A DNA stretch of 24,770 bases, from contig DBDN01000086.1 of the NCBI GenBank assembly GCA_002293615.1, positions 59,877 to 84,646 of the forward strand, written 5' to 3'. The stretch comes from Betaproteobacteria bacterium UBA931. GTDB taxonomy: Bacteria > Pseudomonadota > Gammaproteobacteria > Burkholderiales > Casimicrobiaceae. A program made the position numbers and the translations under genes. Shown here piece by piece: positions 1-7,505 of this stretch (its first letter is position 1; every line of letters starts with the position of its first letter). The notes below the pieces were generated by a model. That model worked only from the letters and a program-made list of their open reading frames with translations, was not told where the DNA came from and searched no databases.

Positions 1-27
1 AATCAATATCAGTTGGGAAAAATTATT

Positions 28-513
28 ATGGTAGAGGGAAAAAATAGCGCAGGCGCTCAGGAAGAGAATATCACCGGGCAGATTGCAATTTTGAAAGTAT
101 ATGTAAAGGATTTGTCGGTGGAAAACCCGGAAGCGCCGCAGGTTTTTCAGGCGGAGTCAATGCCCAGCGTTGAAATGAATATGCGTTCGGAGGCCAAGAA
201 TATTGGTGAGGGCACGTATGAGAGCATATTGACAGTAACGTTGAAATTCAAGAGCGAGGAAAAAACCGTGCTGTTGGTTGAAGTGGCGCAGGCCGGAATT
301 TTCGCGATCAAAGGCATTCCGGAAAACCACATGCAGCAATTATTGTCGGTACATTGTCCGTCAGTGCTTTTCCCATATGCGCGGCAGGTGGCATCGGAGG
401 CCGTTGGGCAGGCGGGCTTCCCACCGTTTTATTTGCCGCCGACCAATCTTGAAGCCCTTTATCAGCAACAATTGGCGGCACAGCATCAGGAAGACCGGAG
501 CAGCGTTAACTGA
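28..513 (+). CDS. secB: Protein-export chaperone SecB
   Basis: SecB is a cytoplasmic homotetrameric chaperone that keeps preproteins unfolded and passes them to SecA for export. The 161-residue product is close to the usual family length of about 155. Family features seen are the early segment IAILKVYVKDLSVENP, the ESILTVTL strand, the VEVAQAGIF segment and the C-terminal FPPFYLPPTNLEALYQQQ region, followed by a short polar tail. I chose the ATG at 28 because a GGGA lies 9 bases upstream; a TTG at 13 would add five residues but has no ribosome site. Neighbours are an exported SH3 protein and gpsA, an order seen in betaproteobacteria. Only 27 bases precede the gene, so its promoter is not visible. 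Confidence 0.96.
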   Translation: MVEGKNSAGAQEENITGQIAILKVYVKDLSVENPEAPQVFQAESMPSVEMNMRSEAKNIGEGTYESILTVTLKFKSEEKTVLLVEVAQAGIFAIKGIPENHMQQLLSVHCPSVLFPYARQVASEAVGQAGFPPFYLPPTNLEALYQQQLAAQHQEDRSSVN

Positions 514-561
514 TCGACACGCTGACTATTTATTATCAATATGGGAATCGGAGTCGTCACA

Positions 562-1020
562 ATGAAGCCCATGATTCGAATCTTTTTAGGTTGTCTGGTG
601 TTTTGCTGCTTCGCAGTACAGGCGGCAGAATTTCGAACGGTTGAAAAAACGACAGTGATGTACGACGGGCCATCGCAAAAGGCACGCGCTCTATTTATTT
701 ATGGGGCCGGGGTGCCGGTAGAAATGGTTTCTTCTATTGAAGGCTGGAATAAGGTGCGCGACGCCCAAGGTACGATTGGCTGGTTGGAGCAAAGTACGCT
801 GGGGCATCGGCGCTTATTGCAGGTGCGGCAACGCGCAGAAATCCGGGCGCAGCCTTCGGACAGCGCGCCGTTGGTGTTCGAGGCGGATCAGGATGTGCTG
901 CTCCATCTTGATGAGGCGGCGACTTCGGCCGTTGATACATTGACACCCGGCTGGGCGCGGGTGCGCCATGAAGGCGGGCAAAGCGGCTATATACGCATTG
1001 ACCGCATTTTTGGTTTGTAA
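562..1020 (+). CDS. Exported SH3-domain (SH3b-like) protein
   Basis: This is a 152-residue exported protein of unknown specific function. It begins with a signal peptide: basic start MKPMIRIF, a hydrophobic core, and a likely signal peptidase I cut after VQA near residue 22. The mature part looks like two SH3b-type modules. The first is about residues 24-80, with a GWNKVRDAQGTIGWLE core; the second is about 85-152, with GWARVRHEGGQSGYIRID. Such modules often bind peptidoglycan or peptides in the periplasm, but no enzymatic domain is attached. The ATG at 562 has GGAG 8 bases upstream and gives a proper signal peptide; the in-frame ATG at 541 would add seven polar residues ahead of it. The gene lies 48 bases after secB and 22 before gpsA, so co-transcription is plausible. 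Confidence 0.85.
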   Translation: MKPMIRIFLGCLVFCCFAVQAAEFRTVEKTTVMYDGPSQKARALFIYGAGVPVEMVSSIEGWNKVRDAQGTIGWLEQSTLGHRRLLQVRQRAEIRAQPSDSAPLVFEADQDVLLHLDEAATSAVDTLTPGWARVRHEGGQSGYIRIDRIFGL

Positions 1021-1042
1021 ACGCCAGCCGTTTCGGTAACGC

Positions 1043-2059
1043 GTGGCAGATCACCATCAGTCAGCGATTGCAGTGCTTGGCGCGGGCGCTTGGGGGACTG
1101 CTTTTGCGATACACCTGGCACATTGTCGCGATCAACGCCCGGTATCTTTGTGGGCGCGCGATGAGACACAAGCCGAAGCTATTCGTAAAAGCCGCCGGAA
1201 TCAGCGATATCTTCCGGGTGTTACGCTTCCCCGCCCAATTACGGTTACGGCATCGCTGGCGCAGGCGCTTGAAAACGCGTCGTTGATTGTAGCGGCGCCG
1301 CCGGTAGCGGCTTTGCCGGATTTGATGGCGCAATGCCGGTCATCGTTTTCCTCCAAAGAAATACCGTTTTTTTGGTTGAGCAAAGGTTTTCTGGCGGGTA
1401 AGGATCATGCGATGTTGCCGCATCAGTTATTGACGGAGCGGTGGTTGGCTCCGGTCGGGCAGATTGCCGGGCCGAGTTTTGCCCAAGAGGTGGCGGCGGG
1501 TTTGCCCACTGCTTTGGTCGTGGCGTCCACGGAGTTTTCCTGTGCCAAGCGGGTCGCTGATGAGGTGCGTGGCGGACGGATGCGCGTGTATCCCAACGAC
1601 GATATTATCGGCGTGGAAACCGGCTGCGCGATGAAAAATATCATGGCGATTGCCGCGGGTATTTGCGATGGTCTTGGGCTTGGCTATAACGCCCGTGCCA
1701 CGTTGATGACGCGCGGTCTTGCCGAGATGGCGCGGTTTACCGAGGCGCTGGGCGGTAAGGAAACGACCATGATGGGTTTGGCCGGTCTGGGCGATCTGAT
1801 TCTGACGTGTACCGGCCACTTGTCACGCAATCGGCAGGTGGGGCTGTTGCTTGCCGAGGGGTTGGCGCTTGACGATATTCTCGCTCGCCTCGGCCATGTT
1901 GCCGAAGGGGTGGCGTCGGCACGGGCGGTATCGGTGTTGGCGGAGCGCTTTAATATTGAATTACCGATCTCGGATGTAATCGCAAATATTCTTGATGGGC
2001 ATCTCACGCCGATGGCAGCGGTCGAGAGCCTGCTCAATCGTTTACCGGGCGCCGAATAA
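1043..2059 (+). CDS. gpsA: Glycerol-3-phosphate dehydrogenase [NAD(P)+]
   Basis: GpsA reduces dihydroxyacetone phosphate to sn-glycerol 3-phosphate in the cytoplasm, supplying the phospholipid backbone. The 338-residue product has the normal family length. The N-terminal Rossmann fold shows the dinucleotide motif GAGAWG (residues 13-18). Further signatures are the SKG motif (113-115), GPSFAQEV (143-150), the CAMKN segment with the conserved lysine (Lys198), GYNARATLMTRGLAEM, and the GLGDLILTCTG...LSRNRQVG region (about 248-268). Translation starts at GTG 1043, just before the motif; no ATG fits and the ribosome site is weak. It follows the SH3 gene by 22 bases. A hairpin at 2080-2106 lies just downstream. 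Confidence 0.97.
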   Translation: MADHHQSAIAVLGAGAWGTAFAIHLAHCRDQRPVSLWARDETQAEAIRKSRRNQRYLPGVTLPRPITVTASLAQALENASLIVAAPPVAALPDLMAQCRSSFSSKEIPFFWLSKGFLAGKDHAMLPHQLLTERWLAPVGQIAGPSFAQEVAAGLPTALVVASTEFSCAKRVADEVRGGRMRVYPNDDIIGVETGCAMKNIMAIAAGICDGLGLGYNARATLMTRGLAEMARFTEALGGKETTMMGLAGLGDLILTCTGHLSRNRQVGLLLAEGLALDDILARLGHVAEGVASARAVSVLAERFNIELPISDVIANILDGHLTPMAAVESLLNRLPGAE

Positions 2060-2079
2060 ATCTGAATCTTATTTCAGGA

Positions 2080-2106
2080 AAGCATGAGGCCTTTTGTATC
2101 ATGCTT
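2080..2106 (+). terminator. Inverted repeat after gpsA, possible weak terminator
   Basis: AAGCATGA (2080-2087) and TCATGCTT (2099-2106) form a perfect 8-bp stem with an 11-base loop, 20 bases after the gpsA stop. There is no T-run after the stem, so an intrinsic terminator is doubtful. It may instead be an RNA 3'-end structure or a protein-binding site. Confidence 0.3.
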
Positions 2107-2149
2107 CTCGACGTTGTATCAAAACAACAAAACAAATAAAAGTATATTC

Positions 2150-2174
2150 TTCAAGGATAAGTTTTATCCTTGAA
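2150..2174 (+). promoter_or_regulatory. Perfect 11-bp hairpin upstream of the OmpA-family gene
   Basis: TTCAAGGATAA (2150-2160) and TTATCCTTGAA (2164-2174) are exact reverse complements separated by GTT. The element sits 55 bases before the chosen start codon at 2230 and just after a TATATT (2143-2148) that could be a -10 box, although no good -35 accompanies it. It is not followed by a T-run. It is probably a 5'-leader stem-loop or an operator near the transcription start. Confidence 0.45.
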
Positions 2175-2229
2175 GGTTATTTACGGGCACAATACAGAAA
2201 AAATTCATCTGATTATTGAGGAAACAATG

Positions 2230-4044
2230 ATGTCTAAAAATTTGTCTTCTATTCCGTTTGCGCGCAAATGGCTGGCAGTTGTTGTTGCCGCTTGTTGCTG
2301 TGCGCCGGGTGTTTTGGCACAGCAGGCAGCGCCGGTAATACCCGTGGCCGAACCCAAAGTAAGCGAACAGCCTGTGACCGAAGGTGATGACCTGCGTTAT
2401 GTCGGCGCACCATTCAGAATCGGCGCTGGTTATCAGTCGACTAACCATTGGCGCGGCGAATTGTTCTGGGCGTTTCACGAAACCGAAAAAACAGCGTGGC
2501 TGGCAGATATTTATGGTACGAGCACCTCTGCGGCGGGCGGGCGGTTGTCTTTCCACTGGCAGCCTACCGACGATAACGATGCATCGGTGCGCAAGCTGTT
2601 TGCCGCGTTCGATCAGAATCGTTGGCATGACCGCAAGGTCACATTGGGCGGCGGACTGGAAAATGAACATTGGTTCGGCTCGGCTTACGGTTCCGCCGGG
2701 ATTACCGGACGACGCAAAGTTGATGACCACCTTTTTTCGTCGACGTACACCTACAGCGGTATTGAAAATAACCATGCATGGTCACAGGATATTACGACCA
2801 CCACATACACGCGCGTTTATGAACGCGCCTATGATTGGGGCGTCGGCGCGCGTATTGGGCGTTTCCATGATGATCTCGGGTTGCGTTGGTTCGGCGGGGT
2901 CGATTATGAATGGGGCGAGCACTCAACCAGCCAGATTACCGGGACACTGGGTGTCGAAAAATACTTTGTGGGCACGCCGCACAGCATAGCGCTGGTTGGT
3001 GAGATTTATCATAAACGCGGCGATTATGAGGTGGATAGAAACGATCAACGCATTATGGCGATGTATCGTTTTTCGTTCGGCGAACCGGCGTATCGTTCGG
3101 TAAAACGCTATCAGGGGCAATCAGCGGAGGTGCCGAACTCCACCGTTGAAGGGCATGCTCAAGCTTCGGCGGATGCGGCGGCAACCGTGCCGAAAGAAAA
3201 ACGTATTGTGAAAACCACGGCAACGGCGGAGTCCGATGTGTTTTTCAAGTTTGACAGCGCGATATTGCAGCCGGAAGCAAGCAAAGTGCTGGATGGCGTT
3301 GTTGATGTGCTTAAGGCGGCCAATATCGAAGGCAATATTTATGTGACCGGGCATACCTGTAATATTGGTTCAGCTGCATATAATCAGAAACTTTCCGAGC
3401 GACGCGCTAATTCGGTGAAGCAGTATTTGATCGGCAAAGGCCTTAGCGGAGACATCTTACTGGCGGAAGGCAAGGGATTGGCCGAGCCGCGTTATCCGAA
3501 CGACAAACAAGGGAGGCCGAAAAATCGTCGTGTTGATATCGAGTTTGTGACTTACGAAGAGCGTACCGAAATGATCTCGCTGCCGGTGACGACTTCCTCC
3601 GATGCTAAATCAGGGCCGCAAATTGAGTGGAAGCGTGAAGAGATTCAGGAAGAGCCGGCATGGGTGCGCCGCGCCCTTCGCTCGCCGGTGCAGCATAAGC
3701 AGACAGTGGACGTTTATCGTTCGGAAGAAAGTACGACGACGATTCAGGAAGGTGAGCGTAGGGTTGATAATCAGGCGCCAAGAGCGCAGGATGACTATGC
3801 CGTTGCCGGATACAACAAACCGGTAGATGTCGACGTGCTGGCGAATGACTCCGATCCGGATGGCGATGATCTGACGATTGTTTCATTCACGCAACCGCGG
3901 AATGGAACAGTCACGCAGAACGGCAATACGCTTACGTATCGCGCCCGCGATGGTTATATCGGCTATGATACGTTTCAATATACGATCGATGATGGTTATG
4001 GTGGTACAGCAACAGCAAGCGTTACCGTTTTTGCCGATCCCTAA
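2230..4044 (+). CDS. OmpA-family outer-membrane protein with beta-barrel and C-terminal cadherin-like domain
   Basis: The 604-residue product is a multidomain envelope protein. Residues 1-30 form a signal peptide with a likely cut after VLA. Residues about 55-290 are rich in alternating aromatic/polar strands and look like an outer-membrane beta-barrel. Residues about 310-330 are an Ala-rich linker. Residues 335-443 form an OmpA C-terminal domain (FFKFDSAIL, GHTCNIGS, LSERRANSVK, GRPKNRRVDIEF), which normally anchors to peptidoglycan. Residues about 520-602 form a cadherin-like/Big_9-type module with a DSDPDGDDLTI calcium-type loop and a DTFQYTIDDGYGGTATASVTV end. The usual ligand-binding Asp in GHTD is Cys377 here, while the partner Arg392 is kept. 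I chose ATG 2230 because GAGGA lies 7 bases upstream; ATG 2227 is also possible. The exact role, structural or adhesive, is unknown. Confidence 0.88.
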   Translation: MSKNLSSIPFARKWLAVVVAACCCAPGVLAQQAAPVIPVAEPKVSEQPVTEGDDLRYVGAPFRIGAGYQSTNHWRGELFWAFHETEKTAWLADIYGTSTSAAGGRLSFHWQPTDDNDASVRKLFAAFDQNRWHDRKVTLGGGLENEHWFGSAYGSAGITGRRKVDDHLFSSTYTYSGIENNHAWSQDITTTTYTRVYERAYDWGVGARIGRFHDDLGLRWFGGVDYEWGEHSTSQITGTLGVEKYFVGTPHSIALVGEIYHKRGDYEVDRNDQRIMAMYRFSFGEPAYRSVKRYQGQSAEVPNSTVEGHAQASADAAATVPKEKRIVKTTATAESDVFFKFDSAILQPEASKVLDGVVDVLKAANIEGNIYVTGHTCNIGSAAYNQKLSERRANSVKQYLIGKGLSGDILLAEGKGLAEPRYPNDKQGRPKNRRVDIEFVTYEERTEMISLPVTTSSDAKSGPQIEWKREEIQEEPAWVRRALRSPVQHKQTVDVYRSEESTTTIQEGERRVDNQAPRAQDDYAVAGYNKPVDVDVLANDSDPDGDDLTIVSFTQPRNGTVTQNGNTLTYRARDGYIGYDTFQYTIDDGYGGTATASVTVFADP

Positions 4045-4070
4045 TATTTTAGAAGTGTTTTTGCTTTGAA

Positions 4071-4100
4071 AATGCCGCTGGTTTCAGCGGCATTTTTATT
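4071..4100 (+). terminator. Intrinsic terminator, possibly bidirectional
   Basis: AATGCCGCTG (4071-4080) and CAGCGGCATT (4085-4094) form a perfect 10-bp GC-rich stem with a GTTT loop, followed by a T-rich TTTATTTT. It lies 26 bases after the OmpA-family stop. On the other strand the stem is followed by a short TTTT, so it may also stop transcription leaving waaF, which ends at 4118. Confidence 0.88.
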
Positions 4101-4117
4101 TTGGCGAATAGCGCAGG

Positions 4118-5146
4118 TCAAGTTATAGAAGAAATACTTATCTTCTGATAGACCATCTGTGGTGTTAATTCCCTCATGCAGCAAAAATGTTTGAGCGGGC
4201 ATTCGCGCTTGAAGCACGGACTGCATGGCGGCCCTATGTACAGCACTTGTGCTTGCGGCGATAAGGGCGGCGTATAGTGCGGCGACGACGAACCGAAAAG
4301 CGCAATCAGCGGGACGTTGACCGCCGCGGCAATATGCATGAGCCCGGAGTCGTTCGTGACGACAGTGCATGCGTCGGCGATCAGATCAATGGCCGCATCT
4401 AACATCGTTTGCCCGGCAATATCGTGTACGCGCGGAGGGTTGCCAAGAGCGGTACGGATGGCTTCTGTAACGGGGCGATCTTTGGCGGAACCGACCAGCC
4501 AGATTTGCATACCGTCATCAAGCAAATACTGTCCCAGTTCCGCAAAATATTCGGGCGGCCAGCGTTTTGCGGCGCCATATTCAGCGCCTGGGCAAAACAC
4601 GGCAACGGGCGCAGTGTCGGTAAGGCGCAGTGATTCGCGGATGCGCTGCCGATTTTGTGGGTCTGAAATCAATACGGGGATGGTGGTGTCGATATTTTCT
4701 TTGGCGGTTCCTGCCGGATAGGCGAGTGCGGCGAAGCGATCGACCAGCCGAGGAAATTGCTGTTTATCGAGTGCGCGCCGATCATTGAGCAAGCCGAAGC
4801 GCGCTTCACCTGTGTAACCGGTACGTTTGGGGATGTTGGCAAGATACGGAACCAATGCGGATTTCCAACTATTGGGCAACACAAAAGCCTGGTTATAATT
4901 TGTGGCCTGCAATGTATGCGCAATATTTTTGCGTTTACGCCAGTTTATTTCGCCGTGCGCCAACGGATTGTCGATGACACGCTGGATATGGTGCATGCGC
5001 CGATAAACCGGCAAACACCACGACGGCGCGAAAACATCAATCGTCGCATTGACATGAAACTCCTTGATTTGCGCGATCAGCGGTTCAGAGATCACGGCAT
5101 CACCTACCCATGAGGGGGCAACGATCAGAATGCGCGGTTCGTTCAT
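4118..5146 (-). CDS. waaF: ADP-heptose:LPS heptosyltransferase II
   Basis: WaaF adds the second L-glycero-D-manno-heptose to the inner core of lipopolysaccharide, using ADP-heptose, at the cytoplasmic face of the inner membrane. The 342-residue product matches the family length of about 348. It shows the GT9 features: PSWVGDAV near the N-terminus (residues 11-18), FCPGAEYGAAKRWP (about 184-197), the donor-site motif NDSGLMHIAAA (265-275), GSSSPHYTPPLS, and the Cys-rich tail CSPCFKRECPLKHFCC. It is the last gene of the ilvE, zinc-finger, waaF run on this strand, an order common in betaproteobacteria. The ribosome site before the ATG is weak. Confidence 0.94.
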   Translation of the reverse strand: MNEPRILIVAPSWVGDAVISEPLIAQIKEFHVNATIDVFAPSWCLPVYRRMHHIQRVIDNPLAHGEINWRKRKNIAHTLQATNYNQAFVLPNSWKSALVPYLANIPKRTGYTGEARFGLLNDRRALDKQQFPRLVDRFAALAYPAGTAKENIDTTIPVLISDPQNRQRIRESLRLTDTAPVAVFCPGAEYGAAKRWPPEYFAELGQYLLDDGMQIWLVGSAKDRPVTEAIRTALGNPPRVHDIAGQTMLDAAIDLIADACTVVTNDSGLMHIAAAVNVPLIALFGSSSPHYTPPLSPQAQVLYIGPPCSPCFKRECPLKHFCCMRELTPQMVYQKISISSIT

Positions 5147-5183
5147 GGGTACGTAATTTCAGCGTGACTCGCGGATGATGCGA

Positions 5184-5381
5184 TCAATGTTCGCGTTTTC
5201 CTGGGAAAGCCCGATGTTTTCTGCCGCAATAAGGGCAACTTGCTTTACCTTCCTTGTCAGGCGCGAGAAAAACGCGAGGGTGTTCCTGCCATGGCGACGC
5301 GTTTTGGGGCGGACATACCAGCCGCGTGAATAAAACACGCGTCGGTACCGAGGTTTGAGCCCCAAAAGCATTGCTTTTCAT
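5184..5381 (-). CDS. Small CHCC-type zinc-finger protein
   Basis: The 65-residue product contains a zf-CHCC-type (PF10276-like) pattern: Cys23, His34, Cys49 and Cys52 in CPPQNASPWQEHPRVFL followed by CPYCG. The HPRVFL and CPYCG blocks are the diagnostic parts. Family members are short proteins; a relative is the NDUFS6 subunit of mitochondrial complex I, but the bacterial role is not established. The gene sits 11 bases after ilvE and 37 before waaF on the same strand, and this position is conserved in betaproteobacteria. The start could be ATG 5381 or GTG 5387; neither has a strong ribosome site. The N-terminal 20 residues are poorly conserved relative to the family as I know it. Confidence 0.8.
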   Translation of the reverse strand: MKSNAFGAQTSVPTRVLFTRLVCPPQNASPWQEHPRVFLAPDKEGKASCPYCGRKHRAFPGKREH

Positions 5382-5392
5382 TCGCACGCTTT

Positions 5393-6322
5393 TCAGACGT
5401 AAGTGAGCCAGTCTTTTTTGCCAGGGTCGCGGCCGTGTACCACATCAAAATAGCGCGCTTGCAGTTTTTCGGTAATTGGGCCGCGGTGGCCAATACCGAT
5501 TTGGCGACGATCCAGTTCGCGTATTGGTGTAATTTCCGCGGCGGAGCCGGTGAAAAACGCTTCATCCGCACAATAAATTTCATCGCGGGTGATGCGGCGC
5601 TCGACGACCTCGATTCCTGTTTCTTTGGCCAATTGGATAATGGTGTTGCGGGTAATGCCGTTTAGGGCACCACTGGAAAGGTCGGGGGTGTGCAATACGC
5701 CATTGAGCGCGATAAACACGTTTTCGCCCGGACCTTCGGCAACGAAACCGGCGGGGTCGAGTTGCAATGCTTCGTCATACCCTTCGGCGGTGGCTTCCTG
5801 GCTGGCGAGAATCGAATTCAAATAATTGGCGCAGGCTTTTGCGCCGACCATCGTCACATTAACGTGATGGCGAGTAAACGAACTGGTTTTGACACGAATG
5901 CCGCGCGCCATACCTTCTTCGCCCAGATAAGCGCCCCATTCCCAAGCGGCGACGATGACGCGTACCGGGTTCGATTTTGCCGCAACGCCGAGCGCATTCG
6001 AGCCGTAAAACGCCAATGGGCGGATGTAGCCGGATTTGAGCTTGTTGTCGCGAATGGCGGAGATTTGGGCTTCATTGATGGCTTCTTTGGAAAACGGTAT
6101 ATGCATATCAAAAATATGCGCCGACCGGAAAAAACGGTTTGTGTGATCCTGTAAACGGAAAATAGCCGGGCCGTCGGCGGTTTCATAGCAGCGCACGCCC
6201 TCGAAAACACCCATACCATAATGCAGCGTGTGCGTTAATACGTGGGTGGTGGCCTCGCGCCAAGGTACCATTTTGCCGTCGTACCAAATCCAGCCGTCGC
6301 GATCGGATATTGCATTGGACAT
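5393..6322 (-). CDS. ilvE: Branched-chain amino acid aminotransferase
   Basis: IlvE is a PLP enzyme that transfers the amino group from glutamate to the 2-oxo acids of leucine, isoleucine and valine, the last step of their synthesis. The product has 309 residues, the same length as the E. coli enzyme. Visible fold-type IV motifs are HYGMGVFEGVRCYE (about 34-47), Lys163 in VGAKACANYLNSIL, which forms the PLP Schiff base, GFVAEGPGENVF (about 192-203) and DEAFFTGSAAEITPI. The ATG at 6322 has a very good AGGAG 6 bases upstream. The reading frame stays open to 6556 but that extension crosses the divergent promoter region and does not match the family, so I reject it. It heads the run with the zinc-finger gene and waaF. 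Confidence 0.97.
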   Translation of the reverse strand: MSNAISDRDGWIWYDGKMVPWREATTHVLTHTLHYGMGVFEGVRCYETADGPAIFRLQDHTNRFFRSAHIFDMHIPFSKEAINEAQISAIRDNKLKSGYIRPLAFYGSNALGVAAKSNPVRVIVAAWEWGAYLGEEGMARGIRVKTSSFTRHHVNVTMVGAKACANYLNSILASQEATAEGYDEALQLDPAGFVAEGPGENVFIALNGVLHTPDLSSGALNGITRNTIIQLAKETGIEVVERRITRDEIYCADEAFFTGSAAEITPIRELDRRQIGIGHRGPITEKLQARYFDVVHGRDPGKKDWLTYV

Positions 6323-6375
6323 GTTTTTCTCCTTGAATGAATAGAGCAATTCTAACGGATGCTTGGGTACGCCGC

Positions 6376-6391
6376 GATAATTATCGATAAT
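6376..6391. promoter_or_regulatory. Overlapping AT-rich palindromes in the ilvE/ppk2 divergent region
   Basis: GATAATTATC (6376-6385) and ATTATCGATAAT (6380-6391) are both perfect palindromes and share six bases. They lie in the 159-bp gap between two divergent genes, upstream of both, where an operator or promoter element would be expected. No clear sigma-70 pair could be assigned to either side. Confidence 0.3.
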
Positions 6392-6481
6392 TTTTTGCCC
6401 AAATAAATATTGTGACAAGGGCGTTGCGATATCCGGTACACTGGAAAACAACCGTACGGCCATTATTTTTGAGGAGACGTG

Positions 6482-7408
6482 GTGAAAACGTTTTATTCCA
6501 ATGAAGACATTTTGAAAATGGGCAAAGAGTTTTCCCGGCGTTATCGGATTACACAAGGCGCGAAATTCCAGATCAAAGACGCGGCAACCAACGATATTAC
6601 TGATCGTCTCGGTTCGAAAGAGACGGCGCGTTGGCGTGCGCGCTCATTTTTGGACTGTGCCAATCAGGAGATGGCGGTGCTGCAAGAAAAGCTGTATGCG
6701 CAAAAAACATACGCGCTTTTGGTTGTACTTCAGGCGATGGATGCGGCGGGCAAGGACGGAACCATCAAGCATGTGATGTCTGGTATCAATCCACAAGGGT
6801 GCGATGTATCTTCATTCAAAACGCCGTCGGATGAGGAGCTGGCGCATACTTTCCTATGGCGTTGTGCTTTGCGGCTGCCGGAGGCGGGCAAAATCGGGAT
6901 TTTCAACCGCTCATATTATGAGGATGTTTTGATACAGCGCGTCCACCCTGAATTTTTACAGAGTCAACATCTGCCGCCGAAACGTATTACCAGAAAAATA
7001 TGGCGAGAGCGTTATGAAGACATCAATGCTTTCGAGAAGCATCTGACAAATAATGGTGTTGTGGTTCTCAAGTTTTATCTGCATATGTCGAAGAATGAGC
7101 AGAAAAAACGTTTCTTAAAAAGGATCAGGGAAGAAAATAAGAACTGGAAGTTTTCCTCGGGGGATATTAAGGAACGGGCGCTTTGGAATCAATACATGAA
7201 TGCGTACGAAAACGTTGTCCGAGCGACGGCGAAACCGTGGGCACCGTGGTATGTGATTCCGGCAGATCACAAATGGTATGCGCGCGCGCTGGTGGCGATG
7301 GCGATTATCGATACGATGGAGTCACTCGATTTGCGCTATCCGGAAATCCCGGACGAACAAAAGAAAACGCTCAAAGATGCGCAGAAGCTTTTAAAGCGGG
7401 AAAAGTGA
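6482..7408 (+). CDS. ppk2: PPK2-family polyphosphate:nucleotide phosphotransferase (class III-like)
   Basis: PPK2 enzymes use polyphosphate as phosphate donor for nucleotides. This 308-residue protein has the P-loop kinase core: Walker A AMDAAGKDG (about residues 85-93), Walker B-type segment FNRSYYEDVLIQRVHP (about 141-156) and a lid region KNEQKKRFLKRI. The FNRSYYEDVL form in place of FDRSWYNR, and the N-terminal region with FQIKDAATNDI, resemble the class III subgroup, whose studied members phosphorylate both NMPs and NDPs. Two adjacent GTG codons are possible starts; 6482 is preferred because GGAG lies 5 bases upstream, while 6479 is too close. It is divergent from ilvE. A second PPK2 of another subgroup lies at the right edge of the window. 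Confidence 0.93.
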   Translation: MKTFYSNEDILKMGKEFSRRYRITQGAKFQIKDAATNDITDRLGSKETARWRARSFLDCANQEMAVLQEKLYAQKTYALLVVLQAMDAAGKDGTIKHVMSGINPQGCDVSSFKTPSDEELAHTFLWRCALRLPEAGKIGIFNRSYYEDVLIQRVHPEFLQSQHLPPKRITRKIWRERYEDINAFEKHLTNNGVVVLKFYLHMSKNEQKKRFLKRIREENKNWKFSSGDIKERALWNQYMNAYENVVRATAKPWAPWYVIPADHKWYARALVAMAIIDTMESLDLRYPEIPDEQKKTLKDAQKLLKREK

Positions 7409-7505
7409 CGAAGCGTTGCGGGTTTTTGCAAAAGAGTTAACAAACAGGCTATTGCGGAACAACACTTCCGGCAATATATATTGCGCTTAAGCCATAGAGA
7501 CAAAA

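Noticed and set aside
278..565. 95-codon open frame overlapping secB
   Set aside because: It is a shifted-frame shadow of secB with atypical residues, no ribosome site and no similarity.
2084..2173. 29-codon frame (start MRPFVSCF) between gpsA and the OmpA-family gene, with AGGAA upstream
   Set aside because: It is AT-rich and of low complexity, has no recognisable similarity, and runs through the two inverted repeats; probably chance.
6323..6556. Open extension upstream of ilvE on the minus strand
   Set aside because: The AGGAG site and family alignment fix the start at 6322; the extension crosses the divergent control region and overlaps ppk2.
7453..7477. Imperfect repeat ATTGCGGAA / TTCCGGCAAT after ppk2
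   Set aside because: The stem has a bulge and no T-run, so neither a terminator nor an operator can be supported.
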